Virus record (IMG/VR): IMGVR_UViG_3300009507_000021
Span: 1-56,123 of that record
Length of the DNA: 56,123 bases
Direction: 5' to 3' (one strand)
DNA from: a virus
Under the pieces are notes generated by a model. It was not told the DNA's origin. It saw only the letters and a program-made list of their open reading frames with translations, and searched no databases. The translations under genes and the position numbers were made by a program. Positions 35,182 through 43,952 of the stretch are shown here, piece after piece; positions within the stretch are counted from its first letter, which is position 1; each line of letters starts with the position of its first letter.

Positions 35182-35184
35182 ATA
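35177..35184 (+). promoter_or_regulatory. Late promoter variant (CATAAATA) before the 2773-residue fibre
   Basis: CATAAATA overlaps the preceding stop, 36 bases before the next ATG. The spacing matches the exact TATAAATA sites, with one mismatch at the first base. Confidence 0.55.
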
Positions 35185-35212
35185 AAGAATAATATTTCAG
35201 AAGAACCCTGAT

Positions 35213-38200
35213 ATGGCAGCACGTAAAAAAATATTATTGCCTAGAAGCGATATTCCTAACCGAGCACCGACGGTCAACGAGATTGATTACGGTGAAATTG
35301 CTATCAATACGCATGATGGCAAGGCGTTTATCAAGCGCGATCAAAACGGTGAGGTAACAATAGAATCAATCGGTTCTGAACAGGTTGAGAATGTTTATTA
35401 CGTCTCTAAATCAGGAGTTTACGGTAACGACGGTCGATCATTGATGAACTCAATGAAGACACTAGACTCGGCTGTTGCCACTGTGTTGACCAAGCAAGGC
35501 TTTAAGTTTGATAAAATTACGTGTGAACGTGACACGCAGTTAATCATGGACGCTGTCCGTTATGACATGGTATTAGAAACAAACTTTAACTCTGTTAATG
35601 CTGGACTCGCATATAAAAGAGGCAACGCCGGCAAAGTAACAACTGAACAGAAGTATCAGACTCGCCGAGCAATCAATGAAGAACGTGTTGGCATGTTATC
35701 AGCGCCTCTGGTGGCATCAAATCCAACTGCAACAGCACGAGTAGGTGCAGGCTTTACAGAACTTATTGACATTTTCTATGACGGTGAGCCTGATGATTAT
35801 TACTTTACAAATCCACCTATAGAGTCACAGACAGACGCAAACAATGCATCACAAATTCTTCAAGAGAACAGAGCGGCGATTCAAGATGCTGTACTGTCCT
35901 ATCTGAACAATGCCAATCTAGATCCTTATGACTCTGCTAAATGCGAAAGAGATATAGGATTGATTCTTGATGCAGTCGTGGATGATCTGATAACAACGTC
36001 TGACTATAGAACTATTACTGCCGCAAATGCATATCTTCGTGCAAACTCTGCCTATGTGTTGAGTGATCAGTTTGAAATGACTGTGGCGGCATTAGAGTTT
36101 GCGAAGGGTCAAGTACAGTCTCTTGTTGGTGTACCAAGTGATGCGCTTATTGCTACGTTCTTTGATCGGGTAATTAATGTTGTCAATGGAACAACGACAA
36201 CTTATCCTGCTCCAACATATCCTACGACTGGTACTGCTACGTATCAAACGGCTGATAGAATTACGGCAAGTGCGGCACTGATAACAAATCGTGCGACTCT
36301 TGTATCAGACACTACGGCATATATTACTGCCAACTATCCTACTTTAGACTACGACTCAGCGGCATGTGAAAGAGACGTTGGTTATATTATAGATGCTTTA
36401 GCGCACGATGTCAAGTACGGTGGTAATGGTGGAACACGAGTAAACGCAGAGGCTTACTTTGTTGGCACAGAGTCACAGTTAGGCTTTGGTGAAGGCACTG
36501 CCACAATTGCGGCTTATAATGATCTAAAAACACGAATTAATGTTGTTGTTACTACCGCACCTGAGCAAACTGATATCGGTGCTCTGATAGACGAAATCAC
36601 GGGTGTTATTACTGCGGGTGATCTGACTGGTTTGTCGGCACCTGTTGCGATTGATCTAGATGGTTATCTCAGTGGTGTTCTCAGCGAAAGAACGATAATT
36701 CTAACCAACAAGTCTACGATTGAAGATGATACAATTGAGTATGTGGATGATAACTGGGCAATCAAGAACACTAATATCAAGTCATACGATGCTGGTAAGT
36801 GTTCACGAGATGTAGGTATTATTCTCGATGCCGTCCGAAGAGACTTTATTTTAGGAACAGACTACTGGACGATTACCGCAGGTAACTCATATCTTCGTGC
36901 GAATACAGCATACTTGAAATCTGAACAGAATTATGCTACTATTGAAGCAGTAAAGTTCGCAAGAGACACTGTTAAGACACTACAGAATGGAATCCCAGCA
37001 ACCAATGTTTTCAGTTCAGTTCAGCAGACCACACTTGATACTTTATTTGAGCGTGTTATTGATGTTATTGACGGCACAGTTACCACTCCAATTACAGCGA
37101 TCACGTATCCAACAGCAGGCGATTATGCATCGGTGGCAGGTAGAGCCACGCAATCAGCAAATATTATAACATCAAGAACTACTCTTGTCAACAACTTAAC
37201 GTCATTTGTTTCAACTACGTATCCTACATTTACTTACGACCAAGCGGCATGTGAGGCAGACACAGGCTTTATCATTGACGGCTTGGTGGCAGACTTACTG
37301 TACGGTGGTAACACAGCAACAAGACAGGCGGCATTTGCTTATTATGTCGGTGCTGTATCTCAGTTAGGTGCTGGCGAAGAGAAAGTAACGATTGCGGCAT
37401 ACAACAATTTGGCTACAGACATCAAAGCCCTCGTTGGTGTCACCGAAGATGCTCGGGTAGATGAACTCATAGCAATCATCACCACGGTGATTGAAGAAGG
37501 TGACACGTCCAGTCTTCTTCTCAATGAAGTAGAAATAACAACAACAGGGTTGACAACTACCGAATATGATGTTATACTAAGTGAAACGCCTGATATACAG
37601 ACTGCTACACTTGCATTCGTAGATAAAACATTCATACCAGAACTACCAGATTACGATCAAGTTAAATGTTATCGTGACGTAGGTCTCATCCTAGATGCTG
37701 TAAAACGAGATCTGATTACAGGATCTACTTACAACACCATCACTGCGGGTTTCTCATATCTTCGTGCCAATGCGTCTTATGTCCAATCGGATCAGTTAGA
37801 AAAGACGCTTAAAGGTATTAATTATGCCCGAGATGAAGTCAAGAAACTAGTTGGTGCGTCCGATGCAAGTATCGATATATTGTTTGCACGAGTCACCGAT
37901 GTTCTCAATGGAATTGTAACCACTTACGAAACACCAACTTATACTGCTCCTGGTGGTACTCACGACGGTTCACTAGGCGGAGACAGGATTACTGCGGTAT
38001 CAAATCTTCAAACCAATCGATCGGCTGCTGTAACCGCTCTTATTGATTATATTGATCTAGAATATCCTGCACTTGAGTATGACACAAATAAATGTAAGCG
38101 AGACGCAGGTTATATTATTGACGCCATATGTCACGATCTTCTTTATAGTGGTAACACTGCCGCAAGACAGAACGCCGCTTCATACTACGTAGGCAGTGTA

Positions 38201-41200
38201 AGTCAATTAGGTCCATTTGAAACAACAGCAACAGTTGCTGGTTACGAACAATTTAAAAGCATACTGTCAACTTACACCACTGGTCTTGACACTACAATCA
38301 TTACCGAAATTCAAGCATCGCTTGACATTATTATTGATGTAATTGAAGATGGTAATTTAGACAATCTTCCAGCGGAAGTAGAAATATCAACCGCAGGGTT
38401 GACAAGTACAGATTTTGATGCTATAACAACCGCAACATTACAGATTCAAGATGATACAATATTATTCATCAATGATTTATTTTTTAATCCTGCATACGAT
38501 CAAGCAAAATGTGCGAGAGATATTGGTCTCATTGTAGATGCATTATCACTCTTCATTATTGCAGGAAGCGAAGCACCAGATCGTTTCGTTGCATTGTCGT
38601 ACCGACGACCTAGTGCACAAAATGTTTATTTGAAACAAAGGGCTGCAACACTGGCGGCAGTTAACTATGCAGAAGATTTATTAAAGACTGCATTGACCAA
38701 TGGCGGTGGTGATCCACTCAAAACAAATGACCCGTTCGATAGAATTCGTGAAGGAATCAACGCAGGAGTATACACTTCTGGTGTAGATCGTGCTTGGGTT
38801 AACCCGAATACTTCATTGTACACCGGTACTGTCGGTGGTGTAGACAGTACGGGTTCTACCGCTAACACGATTGCGGCACAGAACACACTGAATCTGCAAA
38901 ACAATGCCTATGCTGATGCCGTCATAAACTATGTTAACAATACATTAGGCATTACCTCGTTTGATAATACCATATGTAAAGAAGATTTGATCATTCTTTT
39001 GCAAGCACTTGCATATGATGTAGATACCGGCACGAACTGGTGTATTCGCCAATTTGCTGAGAGTTATTTTACGGGTGTTGTCAATGCTTTAGGCAATGAT
39101 AGTGCCGAAATAGAAGCAACCATTGCCGCATATGAATATCTGAAAACTTATCTTACGACTAATCTACCTCTTGATGCTAACCTAGCCCAAGGCACAGATC
39201 AAACAGCATCCATTCTTGCGTACATCACGGGCGAAATTGATATTGTAATTGACGCAATCAAAGCAGACACCACACAAAACATGCCGGCATTGGTATTGCC
39301 TTCAACAATAGGTGAGGATGCTACTGACATAGCAGGCTTTAATGCAGTTCAAACAGCAAAGACTCAAACGCAAAATGCAGTCATTGATTTCGTTAATGAT
39401 TCTAATCCAGTGGATGCTTTTGATGATGAAAAATGTGCACGAGACTCTCTCTTAATTATTGATGCGATTTGTCTTGACATCCAGAACCAAACCAATTATA
39501 ATAGCATTACTGCTGGTTTAGCCTATCAAAGAGGCAATGCAAATAAAGTCCAAAGTGACCAGTTAAAATACACCATCCTTGCGATCAACTATCTTCGTGA
39601 TCTTATTAACGGCACGCCTAGCATTGATTCTACCACAAAGACTTATGTGACCGCTCGGACTCTAGAGATTACTGATCTGCTGACTCAAAGCACCGAGTAT
39701 GGTAAAGTAGATGGTGATCCAATATCATATAACACGACCAATGTTGTTCTTGATAAAGTCAATGCTGCCAATGCACTTCGTGCCAACAGGCGTCAACTTC
39801 AGAAGCAAATCACCACTTGGATCCAAGTCAACTACGACACCTTTGAATATGATCCCGATGCGTGTGAACGGGATATTGGTTATATTGTTGATGGACTTGT
39901 TCATGATATTCTATATGATGGACAATATGCTGCCGAAACTATAGCCCGATCTTACTGGGTTGAGACAGATCTTAACATAGAAAACAATCCAAATCAAAGC
40001 GAGAATCTGGACGGTGTTGCTGACACTTATAAGAATCAATTAGGTCAGAACGAAGTAGTAACCACTGCCGCGGCATATGCGCAACTTAAGGCTTTCATCA
40101 ATCAAATCGTGACGACTACTACCGAGCAAAGCGCTATTGGCAATCTGATGGACATCATTATTGATTCTATTACTGCGAGTGATAACACAGCGATTCCATC
40201 AACACCAATCTCATTTTTAAACGATCCGTTGTTGATTCAGGCGCAGAAAACAATCTACAAAGATCAGACAGTTCTTTATGCGAATCAGATATTCCCCGCA
40301 TATACTTACAATCAATCTAAGTGTAGACGTGACGTTGGATTTATTCTTGACGCACTGACATATGATATCAAGTATGGTGGTAACAGTGCTACGTCCATTG
40401 CGATGAGATCTTACTTCTCTATATTCAACAATGGATATGGTGATCTGTTAGGTCAGAATGAATTCACAATGACCATTAAAGCATATAGACATCTGAAGAG
40501 AAACATTCTCAAGAATTACTTTGAGACTCTGGACGCAGGCATTGAAACTACGAAGAACAATCTGCTTGATATTATTCTCAAAGCAATCATTCAAACAAAT
40601 CAAGGCACATTTACACTAGGCAATTTCTTTGGTGCTGACAGATCTTTAGACTTGTATCAGTACAACTATCCTACAGGATTGGCAGTTGGATATGATTCAC
40701 AAACATTCCCAGATCTGATTGCTTTGGGTCATAAAGTGACATACAATGCTTTGTATCTAGCCCACCAAGAATTCAACGTTGGTGCGAGTGAAAGACTTAC
40801 GATTGTCCGAGCGACAAATGCTGTCGCAAATAACCAAGGGACAGACACGACGATCTTCTTGAAGTCTGGTGATTATGTTATCAATAACCCGATTAAACTA
40901 CCACCCAAGACTGCGATTATTGGTGATGCACTCAGAACAACAACCATTCGTCCTAAGAACGTTGATAGTGATATCTTCTGGGCAGACAATGGTGTATACA
41001 TCAAAGAGATTACCTTCCGTGATCATCAGGATGGTGCCGCTGTTCTCGCATTTGATCCTCGTGTTGATTCGCCCGGAGCAGGACCATTTATTACACAGTC
41101 ACCTTATGTACAGAACTGTACGTCTTTGACTTCATCTGGTATTGGTTTACGAATTGATGGAAGCAAAGTGTCTGGTCTCCGAAGTATGGTACTAGACGCA

Positions 41201-43534
41201 TTTACACAGTTCAACGCTGGTGGTACAGGTGTGTATCTCCTAAACCGTGGATACTCACAGTTAGTATCATTGTTTACAGTATCAACAACCACCTCAGTTT
41301 TGGCTGAGACTGGCGGTCAATGCTCACTCACAAACTCAAACTCATCGTTCGGTGAACGTGGTCTTGTTGCTACAGGTGGATCACCATCACTTTACAACGG
41401 CGATCTTCACGCAAACTATATTCAGAACGACGACTTCATTCGGGTCAACGGAGTTATCACACAAGACTCGGCAGACTACACGTTGAATCTCGGTGATTAC
41501 AAGAAGCCTAACTACAATGATGCTATCAAATTTGACTCGGATAACTTCTATTATACAATTCTCAATGTATCAGATGAGATTACTCAGGACTGGGGAACAA
41601 CTGGAAACACCACCGAATCAACCACACTGAAACAAACAAACACAGTTAATCTTACTAAGTATGGTTCAAGTGTTCACATGAGTTCAAACGATCTCTATGC
41701 CGCAGTGGGTCAAAGTGCAACATTGCCGGGCGAACTGGCGGCTGTTGAGATTCGCAAATCAGACATTGTAGGCGGTATACCACAGTGGGACTTTGTACAA
41801 ACAATTAATCCTGCGGTTGCATTTGGCACAAACACAACATCCGACATTGACTTTGGATACGAAACACGACTGAACGAAGACGGATCTTATCTGGCAGTCA
41901 GTGCACCTAGTCAAAAGAATGTAGACGGAAGTGGTGGTGCGCAGAACAACGGTGCGATCTACATGTTCAGAAGAAGTGGTGAATCTTGGACACAAGATTC
42001 CATTGTTAATCTTGCTGAGGTTGCAGACCGATCACGATTCTTTGGTAGATCGTTTGACATGAGCGAGAGTGGATTATATCTTGCCGCTTCTACTGTGAAC
42101 GATGTAAGTCCCGCAAGTGCTGGTGCTGTATACGTCTTCCAGAGAACTGCGCCGGCTTCATCATCTTGGTCACAGACTCAACGTATTACGATACCTGATG
42201 GTACGGGCGCAAACGCGGGTGAACCTGAAGTCACAATAAATGATGACGGTGCTGATCTTCTAATCCAATGGAAAAATTCACTCACCAATAAAATTTATTA
42301 CTATCAGAAAAACATTGACAACGTATTCATTCTAGCACAGGTAATCATACCGCGGTCAAACGTTGGGGCTAACGGTAGAGATTCCAAGATTAGACTTGGA
42401 AAGAACACCACACACTTTGTCATGGGTGATAAGAATGCGCCTCGTGGTTACTTCACGAACATTCAAACTGACAGCGATCTTGGTGGTCAACTTCAATATG
42501 CAAGAAAACAGAAATTAGATCAGGCAACATTATCAGGTACTCTTTTGTCTACGACTGACGTTGATCGGTGGATAAATTTCACAACAGATTTTCCAACGAA
42601 CACAGTAGTGACAATTGAAGGTGCTGGTGCAAACGATGGTGATTATACAATCACCGACAGAACATCTAACACACTGTCAGTCACGCCTGCATTTACACCG
42701 GGTGGTAACTTCACGGACGTCCAGGTGTATATTCAGAACACAGGTGTCAGTGAGTTCTTCTTGTTTGATGAAGGTCAGTGGGTAACAGAAGATATTATTG
42801 AAGCACCTTATGATGCTGTCAAAGACTTTGGATATGGATACGATGTTGATATCAACACACGAGGTGATCTTGTTGCTGTTGGTAACAATCCAAACGTCAA
42901 CTCAATCAAGAACGAAGTCTCGGTTATTGAACGTGCCCGAAGTGACTGGAGAAGGATCTCTAGACTTGAACCATTGACTCCTGCAAATGCGGCATCAATA
43001 GGTAACGACGAATACGGTGGATCAGGACACTCAGTCGCCGTCGGCGGCACAGGTGATTATATTCTTATTGGTGCTCAAGATAGACGATCTGATCAAGGAG
43101 ATGCAAACACACAATTTGGTGCATTTTTTGAATACTGGTCTATTCTAGATGAAACAGGATCATATGAGATAGAACTTGCGCCTGCATTGAACAGGAATTT
43201 GAAGTCACTTCAAAATGTAAGTTTCCATCAGAGATCATTGATTACCGCATCAGGTCATACATTTGAATATGTAGGATCCGGAACAAACATGTTCACGGCT
43301 ATCCCACAAAACGGTGGTGTACCCAAGAAACAAAACGAAATACAATTTGACTCGGCAGATGCCGCCACACCAAACTTTGGTCTGGTATATTTTACTGCGA
43401 CAGACGAACGTGGTGACTTTAGAATTGGTGAAGACTTAACAATTAACAGAGAACAGGGTAACATTACTGGTGTAACATTTGACAGATCATTGTTTGCAGT
43501 AATGACCCCATTCATATTAGCACTAGAGGGATAA
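35213..43534 (+). CDS. Giant fibre with 12 Cys-helical modules, beta-helix and propeller-like C-terminus
   Basis: The protein has 2773 residues. N-terminal RAPTVNEIDYGEIAINTHDG is a baseplate/fibre attachment motif of marine phages. Twelve modules follow, each with a core like KCxRDVGLILDAVxxDL; the cysteines fall near residues 104, 244, 384, 528, 679, 818, 960, 1099, 1254, 1407, 1550 and 1703. Residues about 1850-2080 look like a right-handed beta-helix (TDTTIFLKSGDYVINNPIKL, later GYSQLVSLFTVSTTTSVLAE). Residues about 2140-2640 contain FG-GAP-like propeller blades (GSYLAVSAPSQKNVDGSG and GAIYMFRRSGESW). The end is ITGVTFDRSLF-like, forming a small terminal domain. A host-adhesion role is likely. 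Confidence 0.72.
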   Translation: MAARKKILLPRSDIPNRAPTVNEIDYGEIAINTHDGKAFIKRDQNGEVTIESIGSEQVENVYYVSKSGVYGNDGRSLMNSMKTLDSAVATVLTKQGFKFDKITCERDTQLIMDAVRYDMVLETNFNSVNAGLAYKRGNAGKVTTEQKYQTRRAINEERVGMLSAPLVASNPTATARVGAGFTELIDIFYDGEPDDYYFTNPPIESQTDANNASQILQENRAAIQDAVLSYLNNANLDPYDSAKCERDIGLILDAVVDDLITTSDYRTITAANAYLRANSAYVLSDQFEMTVAALEFAKGQVQSLVGVPSDALIATFFDRVINVVNGTTTTYPAPTYPTTGTATYQTADRITASAALITNRATLVSDTTAYITANYPTLDYDSAACERDVGYIIDALAHDVKYGGNGGTRVNAEAYFVGTESQLGFGEGTATIAAYNDLKTRINVVVTTAPEQTDIGALIDEITGVITAGDLTGLSAPVAIDLDGYLSGVLSERTIILTNKSTIEDDTIEYVDDNWAIKNTNIKSYDAGKCSRDVGIILDAVRRDFILGTDYWTITAGNSYLRANTAYLKSEQNYATIEAVKFARDTVKTLQNGIPATNVFSSVQQTTLDTLFERVIDVIDGTVTTPITAITYPTAGDYASVAGRATQSANIITSRTTLVNNLTSFVSTTYPTFTYDQAACEADTGFIIDGLVADLLYGGNTATRQAAFAYYVGAVSQLGAGEEKVTIAAYNNLATDIKALVGVTEDARVDELIAIITTVIEEGDTSSLLLNEVEITTTGLTTTEYDVILSETPDIQTATLAFVDKTFIPELPDYDQVKCYRDVGLILDAVKRDLITGSTYNTITAGFSYLRANASYVQSDQLEKTLKGINYARDEVKKLVGASDASIDILFARVTDVLNGIVTTYETPTYTAPGGTHDGSLGGDRITAVSNLQTNRSAAVTALIDYIDLEYPALEYDTNKCKRDAGYIIDAICHDLLYSGNTAARQNAASYYVGSVSQLGPFETTATVAGYEQFKSILSTYTTGLDTTIITEIQASLDIIIDVIEDGNLDNLPAEVEISTAGLTSTDFDAITTATLQIQDDTILFINDLFFNPAYDQAKCARDIGLIVDALSLFIIAGSEAPDRFVALSYRRPSAQNVYLKQRAATLAAVNYAEDLLKTALTNGGGDPLKTNDPFDRIREGINAGVYTSGVDRAWVNPNTSLYTGTVGGVDSTGSTANTIAAQNTLNLQNNAYADAVINYVNNTLGITSFDNTICKEDLIILLQALAYDVDTGTNWCIRQFAESYFTGVVNALGNDSAEIEATIAAYEYLKTYLTTNLPLDANLAQGTDQTASILAYITGEIDIVIDAIKADTTQNMPALVLPSTIGEDATDIAGFNAVQTAKTQTQNAVIDFVNDSNPVDAFDDEKCARDSLLIIDAICLDIQNQTNYNSITAGLAYQRGNANKVQSDQLKYTILAINYLRDLINGTPSIDSTTKTYVTARTLEITDLLTQSTEYGKVDGDPISYNTTNVVLDKVNAANALRANRRQLQKQITTWIQVNYDTFEYDPDACERDIGYIVDGLVHDILYDGQYAAETIARSYWVETDLNIENNPNQSENLDGVADTYKNQLGQNEVVTTAAAYAQLKAFINQIVTTTTEQSAIGNLMDIIIDSITASDNTAIPSTPISFLNDPLLIQAQKTIYKDQTVLYANQIFPAYTYNQSKCRRDVGFILDALTYDIKYGGNSATSIAMRSYFSIFNNGYGDLLGQNEFTMTIKAYRHLKRNILKNYFETLDAGIETTKNNLLDIILKAIIQTNQGTFTLGNFFGADRSLDLYQYNYPTGLAVGYDSQTFPDLIALGHKVTYNALYLAHQEFNVGASERLTIVRATNAVANNQGTDTTIFLKSGDYVINNPIKLPPKTAIIGDALRTTTIRPKNVDSDIFWADNGVYIKEITFRDHQDGAAVLAFDPRVDSPGAGPFITQSPYVQNCTSLTSSGIGLRIDGSKVSGLRSMVLDAFTQFNAGGTGVYLLNRGYSQLVSLFTVSTTTSVLAETGGQCSLTNSNSSFGERGLVATGGSPSLYNGDLHANYIQNDDFIRVNGVITQDSADYTLNLGDYKKPNYNDAIKFDSDNFYYTILNVSDEITQDWGTTGNTTESTTLKQTNTVNLTKYGSSVHMSSNDLYAAVGQSATLPGELAAVEIRKSDIVGGIPQWDFVQTINPAVAFGTNTTSDIDFGYETRLNEDGSYLAVSAPSQKNVDGSGGAQNNGAIYMFRRSGESWTQDSIVNLAEVADRSRFFGRSFDMSESGLYLAASTVNDVSPASAGAVYVFQRTAPASSSWSQTQRITIPDGTGANAGEPEVTINDDGADLLIQWKNSLTNKIYYYQKNIDNVFILAQVIIPRSNVGANGRDSKIRLGKNTTHFVMGDKNAPRGYFTNIQTDSDLGGQLQYARKQKLDQATLSGTLLSTTDVDRWINFTTDFPTNTVVTIEGAGANDGDYTITDRTSNTLSVTPAFTPGGNFTDVQVYIQNTGVSEFFLFDEGQWVTEDIIEAPYDAVKDFGYGYDVDINTRGDLVAVGNNPNVNSIKNEVSVIERARSDWRRISRLEPLTPANAASIGNDEYGGSGHSVAVGGTGDYILIGAQDRRSDQGDANTQFGAFFEYWSILDETGSYEIELAPALNRNLKSLQNVSFHQRSLITASGHTFEYVGSGTNMFTAIPQNGGVPKKQNEIQFDSADAATPNFGLVYFTATDERGDFRIGEDLTINREQGNITGVTFDRSLFAVMTPFILALEG
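35522..40330 (+). repeat. Twelve diverged Cys-helix modules, spacing about 140-155 residues
   Basis: Cores read CERDTQLIMDAV, CERDIGLILDAV, CERDVGYIIDAL, CSRDVGIILDAV, CEADTGFIIDGL, CYRDVGLILDAV, CKRDAGYIIDAI, CARDIGLIVDAL, CKEDLIILLQAL, CARDSLLIIDAI, CERDIGYIVDGL and CRRDVGFILDAL. Between cores, ITAGxSYLRANxAY and VSQLGxGE-type segments alternate, so the true unit may be a pair. Confidence 0.88.
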
Positions 43535-43535
43535 C

Positions 43536-43940
43536 ATGGCAACTCCATTAAATGCGTTTAAAACTAAAGTCTGGACGTTGAGAGACTCAGCGGCAAGCCA
43601 GGGTAAGTTAATATATAACACACCTCCAGGCGTGACCGCTATTGTTTTAATGGCGCAGATATCTAACGTAGATTCTGACGGAGGAGGTACATCAAGATTC
43701 TCTTTTGTGCACAAAGATGTTGGCACTGGACAAGAAACACCACTGGTGAATAAGTTTCCGGTAAGGCAAAATGATGCGGCGACACCTCTGACAGGTAAAT
43801 TAATTATTCAAGAGGGCAACCAAATATATGGATACTGTCATAAAAGGGTTACTCGGTCAGATGCTGGTGGTTCAGGAACAAATGACGCAGATGATACATT
43901 GAATTTAGTACTATCATTGTTAGAATCTTTGAACGCTTAA
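43536..43940 (+). CDS. Small beta-sandwich virion protein
   Basis: This 134-residue protein starts ATPLNAFKTKVWTLRDSA, then KLIYNTPPGVTAIVLMAQIS, FSFVHKD, DAATPLTGKLIIQEGNQIYG and LVLSLLESLNA. I recognise this arrangement as a small structural protein found among fibre genes of marine T4-like phages, recalled from memory; it resembles receptor-tip or fibre-cap domains. A GAGGG ribosome binding site lies within the end of the giant fibre gene. It is the second gene of the fibre pair, and 12 bases separate it from the next gene. Confidence 0.65.
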   Translation: MATPLNAFKTKVWTLRDSAASQGKLIYNTPPGVTAIVLMAQISNVDSDGGGTSRFSFVHKDVGTGQETPLVNKFPVRQNDAATPLTGKLIIQEGNQIYGYCHKRVTRSDAGGSGTNDADDTLNLVLSLLESLNA

Positions 43941-43952
43941 ACGGAAGATACG

